Shown piece after piece: positions 1 to 7,362 of a stretch of 12,523 bases of DNA. The notes beneath the pieces were generated by a model. That model saw only the letters and a program-made list of their open reading frames with translations, made no database searches and was not told the origin of the DNA. Numbering within the stretch: the stretch's first letter is position 1; each line of letters opens with the position of its first letter. Both the position numbers and the translations under genes were made by a program. This stretch comes from an uncultured Clostridium sp. (GTDB lineage: Bacteria; Bacillota; Clostridia; Lachnospirales; Lachnospiraceae), in contig UQFC01000082.1 in assembly GCA_900540335.1 (NCBI GenBank), positions 1-12,523 of the forward strand. Direction: 5' to 3'.

Positions 1-1731
1 TGGTCTATTCCACCGATGATGCAACCCCAGAATTTCCCTTCTACGGACACATATATTGAGAAGGATTCTGCAATTAATGACGAGATTGATAAGCTGCGTC
101 ATTCTGCTACGGCGGCGCTTTCTGAGAGAAGAGACGTGATTATTGTGGCCTCTGTATCCTGTATATACGGGCTGGGTTCTCCGATTGATTATCAGGAGAT
201 GGTGATTTCTCTCCGGCCGGGTATGATAAAAGACAGGGACGAAGTGATTGACAAGCTGATCGATATTCAGTATACCCGCAATGATATGGATTTCCACCGG
301 GGAACCTTTCGGGTGCGGGGAGATGTAGTGGAGATTTTTCCGGCATATTCCGGAAGCGAGGCCTATCGGGTGGAATTTTTCGGAGATGAAGTGGACCGGA
401 TTACAGAGATTGACGGTCTGACAGGGGAGCCGAAGCTGCAGCTGGGACACATTGCAATCTTTCCGGCATCTCATTATGTAGTTCCCAGGGAGAAAATGAT
501 GCAGGCAACCGAAAATATTCTGGAAGAGCTGAAGGAGCGGGTGAAGTACTTTAAAAGCGAGGACAAGCTTCTGGAGGCACAGAGGATTTCGGAACGGACG
601 AATTTTGATGTGGAAATGATGAGGGAAACCGGCTTTTGTTCCGGCATTGAGAACTATTCCCGCCATTTGACCTTTGGAAAGCCGGGAGAACCGCCGTGGA
701 CGCTGATTGATTATTTCCCTGAAGATTTTTTGATTATTGTAGATGAGTCTCACATTACGCTTCCGCAGGTACGGGGCATGTATGCGGGAGACCGTTCCAG
801 AAAACAGACTCTGGTAGATTACGGGTTCCGTCTTCCCTCAGCGCTGGATAACCGGCCGCTGAATTTTACAGAATTTGAAAGCAAGATTGATCAGATGATG
901 TTTGTATCTGCTACCCCTGGTCCTTACGAGGCAGAGCATGAGCTGATGCGGACAGAGCAGATTATCCGTCCTACAGGACTTCTGGATCCGGAGATTTCTG
1001 TGCGGCCGGTGGAAGGGCAGATTGATGATCTGGTATCTGAGGTTCACCGGGAGGTGGCAGCTCATCATAAGGTGCTGATTACGACTCTGACCAAGCGGAT
1101 GGCAGAGGATTTGACAGATTATATGCGGGATGTGGGAATCCGCGTAAAGTATCTTCATTCGGATATTGATACCCTGGAGCGGGCTGAGATTATCCGTGAT
1201 ATGCGTCTGGATGTGTTTGATGTTCTGGTGGGAATCAATTTGCTGAGAGAAGGCCTGGATATCCCGGAAATTACGCTGGTGGCGATTCTGGATGCGGACA
1301 AGGAAGGATTTCTCCGCTCAGAAACATCTCTGATTCAGACCATCGGACGGGCTGCCCGAAACTCGGAAGGCCATGTAATCATGTATGCAGACACCATAAC
1401 GGATTCTATGCGTGTGGCGATTGAGGAGACCAACAGAAGACGCCAGATTCAGCAAAAGTATAATGAGGAGCATGGCATTACACCGACTACGATTAAAAAG
1501 GCAGTGCGGGATCTGATTGCTATTTCCAAGGCGGCAGAACGGAATCCGGCTTCGGAGGAGAAGGATCTGGAGTCTATGAGTCTGAAGGAACTGAACAAGC
1601 TGGCAAAGGAGCTTCAGAAGAAGATGCATCAGGCTGCAGCAGAGCTGAACTTTGAGGAAGCTGTTGTGCTGCGGGATCGGATGCTGCAGGTAAAAACCAT
1701 GCTGCTGGAACTGGAGGGCCAGGATAAATAA
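1..1731 (+). CDS. uvrB: UvrABC system protein B (excinuclease subunit B), 5'-truncated by the window edge
   Basis: UvrB is the DNA-damage-verifying helicase-like subunit of nucleotide excision repair; it is loaded by UvrA and recruits UvrC. The readable frame begins in the conserved TDTYIEKD segment that follows the DNA-binding beta-hairpin. It continues through SVSCIYGLGSP, the Walker B box DESH (742-753), FVSATPGPYE (motif III), the HSDIDTLERAEIIRD and LLREGLDIPE blocks (motif V), and QTIGRAARN (1336-1362, motif VI). It ends with a C-terminal UVR domain (about 1580-1725) that contacts UvrC. The Walker A region and about 90 N-terminal residues lie outside the window, so the ATG at 16 is internal and not the start. 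Bases 1-36 do not encode the expected Tyr-rich hairpin, which suggests sequence error at a contig end. The stop at 1729-1731 is 6 bp from the stop of the opposing gene, with no terminator visible. Identity is certain; only the first ~12 codons are doubtful. Confidence 0.97.
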   Translation, partial: WSIPPMMQPQNFPSTDTYIEKDSAINDEIDKLRHSATAALSERRDVIIVASVSCIYGLGSPIDYQEMVISLRPGMIKDRDEVIDKLIDIQYTRNDMDFHRGTFRVRGDVVEIFPAYSGSEAYRVEFFGDEVDRITEIDGLTGEPKLQLGHIAIFPASHYVVPREKMMQATENILEELKERVKYFKSEDKLLEAQRISERTNFDVEMMRETGFCSGIENYSRHLTFGKPGEPPWTLIDYFPEDFLIIVDESHITLPQVRGMYAGDRSRKQTLVDYGFRLPSALDNRPLNFTEFESKIDQMMFVSATPGPYEAEHELMRTEQIIRPTGLLDPEISVRPVEGQIDDLVSEVHREVAAHHKVLITTLTKRMAEDLTDYMRDVGIRVKYLHSDIDTLERAEIIRDMRLDVFDVLVGINLLREGLDIPEITLVAILDADKEGFLRSETSLIQTIGRAARNSEGHVIMYADTITDSMRVAIEETNRRRQIQQKYNEEHGITPTTIKKAVRDLIAISKAAERNPASEEKDLESMSLKELNKLAKELQKKMHQAAAELNFEEAVVLRDRMLQVKTMLLELEGQDK

Positions 1732-1737
1732 AGAAAA

Positions 1738-2700
1738 TCAGGAGAGGGCGGCTGCTCCGACCGGCGGAAAGCTGTTGGATACAATGCGGAGCCGGTCATC
1801 GGATCGGGTGTAGAGATAGACCTGATTGGACAGCTGATCCTCAAGGGGAACCTCCTGTGTGTTAATGGTTCGTACCATATTGCTTAAATCTTCATAAGAG
1901 GTATCGGGACTGTCCGGTGTCAGAAGGACTTCGTGAACGCTTGAGGGAAGGACAATGAGATCCTTCTCCAGACGGGCGGCGAAGTCCTTTAATATATCCT
2001 GATAAATCATGCAGGCCGCTCCATACAGACCGGTCTGGTTGGTGAGGACATAAAGCGGAATGGTTTCGCTGGGGGACTGAAGGAGAAGCTCGAGAAGAGA
2101 CGGGTCACAGGCATCCTGAGAGGTATCTCCGGCCATGGTCTGCAGCAACTCCTGCATGCTCTGAATTTCTGCAGGAAATTCCCGCGGAGTATTTTCCCTG
2201 GCCAGTCTCCACAAATCTTTGGCAGTGACATTCCACATGCGGGCATGACTGTTGTGAATCATGGCGGTAACCTGGCCTGTCTCTGTGCGTTCCAGGGAGA
2301 GGAAAAAAATAATGGAAAGATCCAGATAAGGAATATGGGGAACATCGGAAAGAAGCACCTGATTGGATGCATTGTGAATCATGCGGAACATGATCTTGTC
2401 TTTTAAATATTCGAAATTGATGACAGATTCGGCGGTAAGAGAGGCCGGAGGCGGTGTGGTCTGGTAAAGCTGAAGAATTTCTTCAACAATGGATTCCAGG
2501 GAGGAACCGCGGATCAGTTTCTGATAGTAGGGATTCAGGTAAATCGTGGGAGCCAGATGAGCACCGGGGCCCTGGAGCGTCAGTCCGTCCAGCGTAACAC
2601 CGTTATTGCGGGGAAGGGGACGGAGAATAAAGTGAAATTCTTCGCCAAGGGCAGCCTGCAGGTTCTGAAGCAGGCATTCTAAAAAAGCTTCGTATGCCAT
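1738..2700 (-). CDS. DUF5688 family protein of unknown function
   Basis: A 320-residue, apparently cytoplasmic protein with no signal peptide or membrane segment. I recognise it as the DUF5688-type family common in Lachnospiraceae. Family-like segments include NNGVTLDGL, PTIYLNPYYQ, a hydrophobic-acidic SIVEEILQLYQ helix, DVPHIPYLDLSIIFFLSL, MIHNSHARMWNV, PLYVLTNQTGLYGAACMIY, LEKDLIVLPSSVHEVLL and QVYLYTRSDDRLRI. No catalytic motif is evident, so I assign no function. The reading frame is open 48 codons further upstream, but I place the start at 2700 (MAYEAFLEC) because a GGAGGT site sits 8 nt before it, the upstream residues do not look like a conserved protein, and a promoter candidate overlaps them. 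The gene converges on uvrB with a 6-bp gap and is read divergently from the 825-aa gene. Family assignment is from memory of conserved segments and could be checked by profile search. Confidence 0.82.
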   Translation of the reverse strand: MAYEAFLECLLQNLQAALGEEFHFILRPLPRNNGVTLDGLTLQGPGAHLAPTIYLNPYYQKLIRGSSLESIVEEILQLYQTTPPPASLTAESVINFEYLKDKIMFRMIHNASNQVLLSDVPHIPYLDLSIIFFLSLERTETGQVTAMIHNSHARMWNVTAKDLWRLARENTPREFPAEIQSMQELLQTMAGDTSQDACDPSLLELLLQSPSETIPLYVLTNQTGLYGAACMIYQDILKDFAARLEKDLIVLPSSVHEVLLTPDSPDTSYEDLSNMVRTINTQEVPLEDQLSNQVYLYTRSDDRLRIVSNSFPPVGAAALS

Positions 2701-2815
2701 AAAAGGATACCTCCATATGTGTAATTGGAATAAATGATAAATTTGCTGTGGGAAACAGATTTGAAAATTTCCGAAAACGGAATGAGACATAAGAATGTCC
2801 GAAGTGGTAGAACCT

Positions 2816-2844
2816 ATTATAAAGGATTTTTCCTGCCTGCGCAA
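2816..2844 (-). promoter_or_regulatory. Candidate sigma-A promoter for the DUF5688 gene
   Basis: On the minus strand a perfect TATAAT (2821-2816) lies 17 nt downstream of TTGCGC (2844-2839). The predicted transcript would have an untranslated leader of about 110 nt before the ATG at 2700. The -35 box is only half-consensus, so support rests mainly on the perfect -10 box and the spacing. Confidence 0.5.
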
Positions 2845-2875
2845 GGATATCCTGAAAATTTAAGAAAAGATTTGG

Positions 2876-2904
2876 TTGTAGTTTGCCGGAAAACCAGATA
2901 AAAT
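2876..2904 (+). promoter_or_regulatory. Candidate promoter for the 825-aa membrane-anchored protein gene
   Basis: TTGTAG (2876-2881), a 17-nt spacer and TAAAAT (2899-2904) form a plausible but weak sigma-A promoter, back to back with the minus-strand promoter of the DUF5688 gene. The resulting leader of about 140 nt contains a 15-bp direct repeat. Rival start sites nearer the gene cannot be excluded in this A-rich stretch. Confidence 0.35.
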
Positions 2905-2946
2905 ATGTCTTGAGTTTCCGTGTGCCTGAAGTTTGAAAAGCGGAAG

Positions 2947-2993
2947 AAAGCGCTGGGAAAGGGTTAAAAAAGCGAAAAAAAGCGCTGGGAAAG
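2947..2993. repeat. 15-bp direct repeat in the leader of the 825-aa gene
   Basis: The 15-mer AAAGCGCTGGGAAAG occurs exactly at 2947-2961 and again at 2979-2993, a centre-to-centre spacing of 32 bp, about three helical turns. Each copy contains the palindrome AGCGCT. The copies lie between the candidate promoter and the ATG of the 825-aa gene. A regulatory role such as a protein-binding site is inference; local duplication is the simplest alternative. Confidence 0.7.
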
Positions 2994-3051
2994 TGAAAGA
3001 AAACCGGAAACCGGGGAAAAATTAGTACGGAATTATAAGGATAGAGACAGA

Positions 3052-5529
3052 ATGAATCGAGTAATAAAAAGAGCAGTAATTTTGTTTGGAGTTTTTGCTG
3101 CCGCTTTGCTGGCATATTTTTTTCTGTCCGGAAGGGACAGCGGCAAAGAACAGGTAGTATATGTAGATATGGGAGAGGCGTCTCTTCCGGCAGTCAGTGT
3201 GGAGATGTTTGGGCGAAAGACGAATCCCATGGCCGGATATGTGCAGGAGGTGGATAACCGGGCAGCAGGAAACAGTCTGACTGTATTGCCGGAGGATCGG
3301 GCTCTGACAGTTTTGATTGAAAAGGGCGGAGATGCAGTTACGGGCATCAGCTATGAAATCAGAACCATGGATCGGGAGCGATTGATAGAGCGCACTGCCC
3401 TGGAACAGTGGGAACAGAACGGAGAAGAGATTCGGGCAGTGCTTCCCATTCAGAATCTTTTGAATCGGGAGCAGGAATATCTGCTGCGCCTGGATTTAAA
3501 TACGGAGCAGCATGGAATGATTCATTATTATACCAGAATTCTCTGGACAGAAAATGAGGGAGTTTCTGCCATGCTGGATTTGGCTGCAGATTTTTCAGCC
3601 AGAACCTTTGATTATACTCAGGCAAAGGAGCTGACTACGTATCTGGAGACAAGTCCTTCGGAGGATAACAGCTCCTTTGGAACAGCTTCTATTCGTTCCA
3701 GCTTTTCCCATCTGACCTGGGGCGATTTGGATATGCAGCCGGCAAGTCAGGTCCAGGTGACTCTCAAGGAACTGGATGGAATTATGAGCTGCGTTCAGCT
3801 GACGTATCTGGCGGAACGGAAAAACGGAGAGGATGATACGGAGTATTATCAGGTAGAGGAAAATTTCACTATGAAGTGGAACTCTCTTCGGATTTATCTG
3901 ATGGATTATGACCGGCAGGTAAACCAGATTTTTCAGGGAAAGCAGACGGATTACGCAGGAAAGCGGATTTTGCTGGGAATTACCAGGGATGAGCGGGTTG
4001 AGGTTAAAAAAAGTCCGGATGGAAATATTCTGGCTTACCGGGTAAACAGGGATTTATGGAGTTACGATCAGAAGGAGCAGAAGGGGGCGAAGGTCTTTTC
4101 CTTCCGAAGCAGCGATGTAACAGATCCCCGCAATTATTACGGACAGCATGATATCTCGATTCTGTCTGTGGAAGACAGCGGAGATGTGGATTTCCTGGTG
4201 TATGGATACATGAACCGCGGCAATCATGAAGGAAGCATGGGAATTGTCGGTTATCACTATGATTCCGGTCAGAATGCGCTGGAGGAGCTTTATTATATTC
4301 CTTATACTGGTTCTTATGAAGCGCTGGAGGATGATCTGCAGCAGCTTGTTTACCGGAATGATCAGGGAATGCTGTATCTGTATGTGGATCACGCCGTTTA
4401 CGGTATTGATTTGAAAAGCCGGGAAAATATTGTAGTGGCAGATGCCCTTGAGGAGGGCAGCTATGCTGTCAGCGCAGACAGAAGCCGGATTGCATGGCAG
4501 GCGGGAGGAAGCCGGTATGATTCGGAAAGCCTCAGTCTGATGGATCTGAATACAGGAGAAAAACGGGAAATCCGGGGAGAATCAGGAAAATATGTGCGGG
4601 TTCTCGGCTTTGTAGGAAGCGATCTGGTGTATGGAACTGCAAATAAAGAGGACGTCTGGATGGACAATGGGCGTGTCCGGGAGCTTCCGATGGAAAGCAT
4701 TCGGATTATCAATGATCAGATGCAGGAGGAAACCAGCTATGAAAAGCCCGGATACTATATTTCCCAGGTCCGGGTAGAAGAAAGCCGGATTCATCTGAGC
4801 CGTGTTTCCAAAACAGGAGGAGACGGTTATACAGAGGCCCAGCCGGATACGATTGTATGCAACGTGTCCATGGGACCGGGAAATCTGGAGGGAATCGGCT
4901 GGTATGCATCTGCGGATAAGGGAAAGGTGTCTTTTGTACAGCTCTCTCAGGAAATTCGCAGTTCCAGGAATGTACGGATTTCGGTTCCCAAAAAGATTCG
5001 TGACAGTGAGTCGGATGTATTGGAGCTGAAATCCAATTATCAGGTGAAAAGTCTGGAGTTTTATGCCTACAGCGGCGGTCATCTTCAGAAAACAACTACA
5101 GATTTTTCGGAAGCCATGCAGATGGCGTATGAAAAAATGGGGGTTGTCACAGACAGCAATCACAGGATTCTGTGGAGCAGGGTCAACCGGGGACCGGTAA
5201 AAAATATTAAGGATCCGGCTTCTGTCTTTGCTCCGGTAGAGCGGCAGCTGGAAAGTTTTACGGACAGCTGTGTTCTCGAGGACGGTCTGATGATTCTGGA
5301 TGCAAGAGGCTGCAGTATGCAGCAGCTGCTTTATTTTATTGATCAGAATATGCCGGTTCTGGGATTTACGGAGAATGGCGGCTATCTTCTTCTGTGCGGT
5401 TTTGATCAGTATAATGTGACAGTATATGATCCGGCTTCCGGGGAAACCTACAAGGCGGGACTGAACGACAGTACGGAATTCTTCCGCCGGCGCGGAAATG
5501 ATTTTATCTGCGCAGTTTGGCCCCGGTAA
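3052..5529 (+). CDS. Large membrane-anchored extracytoplasmic protein of unknown function with a C39-like C-terminal tail
   Basis: An 825-residue protein. A short basic N-terminus (MNRVIKR) and one hydrophobic segment at about residues 8-26 predict a single-pass anchor with the bulk outside the cell; there is no lipobox Cys. Residues ~35-320 are beta-rich and otherwise unrecognised. Residues ~320-620 contain repeated patterns such as SPDGNILAYRV and SADRSRIAWQ followed by SLMDLNTGEKREI, typical of WD40-like/TolB-like beta-propeller blades. Residues ~735-825 resemble the C-terminal half of a papain-like C39 peptidase domain: a Gln-rich helix (CSMQQLLYFIDQ), PVLGFTENGGYLLLCGFD, then VTVYDP. At the expected catalytic-His site the sequence is GGY, and no matching upstream catalytic Cys is evident, so the domain is probably non-enzymatic. 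The start at 3052 has an AAGGA site 10 nt upstream. The gene precedes the murA leader and promoter with no terminator between, which loosely suggests a cell-envelope role. I know similar unnamed proteins in Lachnospiraceae; no function is assigned. Confidence 0.85.
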   Translation: MNRVIKRAVILFGVFAAALLAYFFLSGRDSGKEQVVYVDMGEASLPAVSVEMFGRKTNPMAGYVQEVDNRAAGNSLTVLPEDRALTVLIEKGGDAVTGISYEIRTMDRERLIERTALEQWEQNGEEIRAVLPIQNLLNREQEYLLRLDLNTEQHGMIHYYTRILWTENEGVSAMLDLAADFSARTFDYTQAKELTTYLETSPSEDNSSFGTASIRSSFSHLTWGDLDMQPASQVQVTLKELDGIMSCVQLTYLAERKNGEDDTEYYQVEENFTMKWNSLRIYLMDYDRQVNQIFQGKQTDYAGKRILLGITRDERVEVKKSPDGNILAYRVNRDLWSYDQKEQKGAKVFSFRSSDVTDPRNYYGQHDISILSVEDSGDVDFLVYGYMNRGNHEGSMGIVGYHYDSGQNALEELYYIPYTGSYEALEDDLQQLVYRNDQGMLYLYVDHAVYGIDLKSRENIVVADALEEGSYAVSADRSRIAWQAGGSRYDSESLSLMDLNTGEKREIRGESGKYVRVLGFVGSDLVYGTANKEDVWMDNGRVRELPMESIRIINDQMQEETSYEKPGYYISQVRVEESRIHLSRVSKTGGDGYTEAQPDTIVCNVSMGPGNLEGIGWYASADKGKVSFVQLSQEIRSSRNVRISVPKKIRDSESDVLELKSNYQVKSLEFYAYSGGHLQKTTTDFSEAMQMAYEKMGVVTDSNHRILWSRVNRGPVKNIKDPASVFAPVERQLESFTDSCVLEDGLMILDARGCSMQQLLYFIDQNMPVLGFTENGGYLLLCGFDQYNVTVYDPASGETYKAGLNDSTEFFRRRGNDFICAVWPR

Positions 5530-5551
5530 TGTCCTGGAATGTTCGTTTCTC

Positions 5552-5579
5552 TTTACAAATCGGATTTATGTGGTATAAT
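5552..5579 (+). promoter_or_regulatory. Strong extended -10 promoter upstream of murA
   Basis: TTTACA (5552-5557, five of six consensus bases), a 16-nt spacer ending in TGG, and a perfect TATAAT (5574-5579) give an extended -10 sigma-A promoter. Transcription should start near 5586. It lies just after the 825-aa gene and drives the ~217-nt leader of murA. Confidence 0.8.
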
Positions 5580-5585
5580 CTATAG

Positions 5586-5723
5586 GACACTGGGCGCTTA
5601 GATGGCCCGGTGGATGAAAAACAGACAGAATTTGATTATTTTTGACAGCAGTTCAGGGCTTCCGTGTTCCCCGCCGAAGCGTCGGGCGGAAAGGTCAGGC
5701 CGTCCTGAACAGCTGTAATTTTT
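5586..5723 (+). ncRNA. Candidate structured leader RNA or small RNA before murA (family unrecognised)
   Basis: From the predicted start site the RNA can form a 7-bp hairpin (5589-5595 with 5605-5611, one G-U pair, 9-nt loop) followed by a linker. A long arm then pairs 5645-5657 with 5704-5716: 12 pairs around one symmetric A-A mismatch. Inside the arm is a GC-rich hairpin (5671-5677 with 5682-5689, one bulged G). A short U-tract (5719-5723) follows the long arm, so this could be a ~138-nt sRNA, a terminator/attenuator, or a cis-regulatory leader of murA. It does not match conserved motifs I can recall for T-box, TPP, FMN, SAM, c-di-GMP, ZTP, 6S or SRP RNA. No function is assigned. Confidence 0.45.
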
Positions 5724-5802
5724 AACAGATAGAGATAAATAAAGAACAGATAAAAGCTTCGGTTTTTGGTGATTTAGGAAGAGATTTAGGCAGAGGTGTG
5801 GG

Positions 5803-7095
5803 ATGAATCAATATATTATGAAAGGCGGCAACCCCCTGGTTGGTGATGTAGTAATCAGCGGGGCTAAGAATGCTGCCCTTGGTATTCTGGCGGCGGCGAT
5901 TATGACGGACGAGGATGTGATTGTGGAGAATCTGCCGGATGTCCGTGATATTAATGTGCTGCTGGAGGCCATCGAAGAGATCGGGGCATCTGTAGAGCGT
6001 CTGGATCGTCACAGAGTCAGGATCAATGCATCCACAATCCGTGAGGTTTCTGTAGATGATGAGTATATCCGGAAAATCAGAGCGTCCTATTATTTTATCG
6101 GGGCGCTGCTTGGCAAGTATAAAAGTGCGGAGGTGCCTCTCCCCGGCGGCTGTAATATCGGCAGCAGACCGATTGATCAGCATTTAAAGGGATTCCGGGC
6201 TCTGGGAGCTAAAATTGAGATCGAGAGAGGCGCTGTGGTAGCCCATGCCATTGATCTGGTGGGAAGCCATATTTATCTGGATGTGGTTTCTGTCGGCGCT
6301 ACTATCAATATCATGATGGCGGCAGCTATGGCAGAGGGACAGACAATTATTGAGAATGCTGCGAAGGAACCCCATGTAGTAGATGTGGCGAACTTCTTAA
6401 ACAGCATGGGAGCCAATATCAAAGGGGCAGGTACGGATATTATCCGGATCCGCGGTGTCCGCCGGCTTCATGGTACGGAGTATTCCATTATTCCGGATCA
6501 GATTGAGGCAGGTACCTTTATGTGTGCGGCAGCGATTACCCGCGGCGATATTACAGTGAAAAATGTGATTCCCAAGCATCTGGAGGCGATTACAGCCAAG
6601 CTGGTGGAGATTGGCTGTGAGGTGCTGGAGGGAGATGATGAGGTGCGTGTGGTAGGAAAACCGCGTCAGCATTCAACAAACATCAAGACCCTTCCTTATC
6701 CGGGATTTCCCACGGATATGCAGCCTCAGATGACGGTTACTCTGGCTCTTGCCGAGGGAACCAGCGTAATTACAGAGAGTATTTTTGAAAACAGATTCAA
6801 ATATGTAGATGAACTGACCAGAATGGGCGGAAATATTAAGGTAGAAGGAACCGTGGCGATTATTGAAGGCGTCAGAGGATTTACCGGCGCTCAGGTAGAA
6901 TCACCGGATTTAAGAGCGGGTGCGGCTCTTGTTCTGGCAGGCCTTTCTGCCAGCGGTTATACAGTTGTAGATGAGATTGGATATATTCAGAGAGGTTATG
7001 AGTGCTTTGAAGAGAAGCTGCAGTCCCTGGGAGCTGTGATTCAGGTTGTGGATTCAGAAAAAGAAGCTCAGAAGTTTCGGCTGAAAATCGGCTGA
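5803..7095 (+). CDS. murA: UDP-N-acetylglucosamine 1-carboxyvinyltransferase (MurA, MurAB/MurZ-type)
   Basis: MurA transfers enolpyruvate from PEP to UDP-GlcNAc, the first committed step of peptidoglycan precursor synthesis in the cytoplasm. At 430 residues it has normal length. Active-site features are intact: Lys22-Asn23 in SGAKNAAL, the catalytic and fosfomycin-target Cys117 in PLPGGCNIGSRPID, the general-base Asp in GFPTDMQPQ, and Arg in SPDLRAGAAL. The segments RASYYFIGALLG and YLDVVSVGATINIMMAAAMA match the MurAB (MurZ) paralogue type of Bacillus rather than MurAA, so a second murA may exist elsewhere in the genome; that is inference from the family. The start at 5803 follows an AGAGGTG ribosome site. 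A strong promoter and structured leader lie upstream, and an intrinsic terminator lies 36 bp past the stop, so murA is probably expressed alone or with read-through from the 825-aa gene. Confidence 0.97.
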   Translation: MNQYIMKGGNPLVGDVVISGAKNAALGILAAAIMTDEDVIVENLPDVRDINVLLEAIEEIGASVERLDRHRVRINASTIREVSVDDEYIRKIRASYYFIGALLGKYKSAEVPLPGGCNIGSRPIDQHLKGFRALGAKIEIERGAVVAHAIDLVGSHIYLDVVSVGATINIMMAAAMAEGQTIIENAAKEPHVVDVANFLNSMGANIKGAGTDIIRIRGVRRLHGTEYSIIPDQIEAGTFMCAAAITRGDITVKNVIPKHLEAITAKLVEIGCEVLEGDDEVRVVGKPRQHSTNIKTLPYPGFPTDMQPQMTVTLALAEGTSVITESIFENRFKYVDELTRMGGNIKVEGTVAIIEGVRGFTGAQVESPDLRAGAALVLAGLSASGYTVVDEIGYIQRGYECFEEKLQSLGAVIQVVDSEKEAQKFRLKIG

Positions 7096-7130
7096 TTTGC
7101 CGCGGCAGCAGAAAGATATTTGAAAATTCA

Positions 7131-7160
7131 GGGATATGGATGATTCCATATCCCCTTTTT
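7131..7160 (+). terminator. Intrinsic terminator of murA
   Basis: A perfect 10-bp stem (7131-7140 with 7145-7154), a TGAT tetraloop, then C and five T residues. It lies 36 bp after the murA stop codon. Confidence 0.92.
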
Positions 7161-7196
7161 CATTTTCACAGGAAATTACTTTCTATGGAATAAAAA
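7156..7196. repeat. Degenerate palindromic element after the murA terminator
   Basis: An imperfect inverted repeat flanked by TTTTT (7156-7160) and AAAAA (7192-7196). The core CACAGGAA (7167-7174) pairs imperfectly with TTCTATG-containing sequence (7180-7187). Aligned by eye, it resembles the reverse complement of the perfect palindrome at 12408-12446: both share TTTTT, a CAnAGGA core, TTTCTATG and ATAAAAA. Both directly follow an intrinsic terminator and share its T-tract. It may be a dispersed extragenic palindrome family; a genome-wide count would decide. Confidence 0.4.
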
Positions 7197-7267
7197 CAGG
7201 AAAAGCTGGCAATGGTTAAAAAATGTTCTGGTTTCCGTAAGCAAATTGTTATGAACTGTACATATTC

Positions 7268-7296
7268 TGGACACGAATTCCGCTTATTATGATAAT
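7268..7296 (+). promoter_or_regulatory. Candidate promoter for the wall-binding-repeat protein
   Basis: TGGACA (7268-7273) and GATAAT (7291-7296), each five of six consensus bases, are separated by 17 nt. They would give a leader of about 60 nt ending in the AAAGGAGG ribosome site before 7363. Confidence 0.6.
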
Positions 7297-7362
7297 ATAA
7301 AAGAAATGTCAGAGTACGACGGTGATATTCAGACGTCAGGGTGATAAAAGGAGGAGAAGCGT

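Noticed and set aside
2701..2844. 48-residue N-terminal extension of the DUF5688 protein
   Set aside because: A GGAGGT site supports the start at 2700, the extra residues show no family similarity, and the promoter candidate lies within that stretch.
4582..5163. Minus-strand ORF of 193 codons opposite the 825-aa gene
   Set aside because: Shadow of the well-supported plus-strand gene, with no ribosome site or recognisable motifs.
5602..5718. A 38-codon plus-strand ORF (MARWMKNRQNL...) inside the murA leader
   Set aside because: No ribosome site precedes its ATG, its codons coincide with strong RNA stems, and the peptide looks random; RNA structure explains the region better.
5751..5766. Small UUCG-loop hairpin followed by T residues as a terminator in the murA leader
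   Set aside because: The stem has only one G-C pair and is mostly A-T/G-T, too weak to call a terminator.
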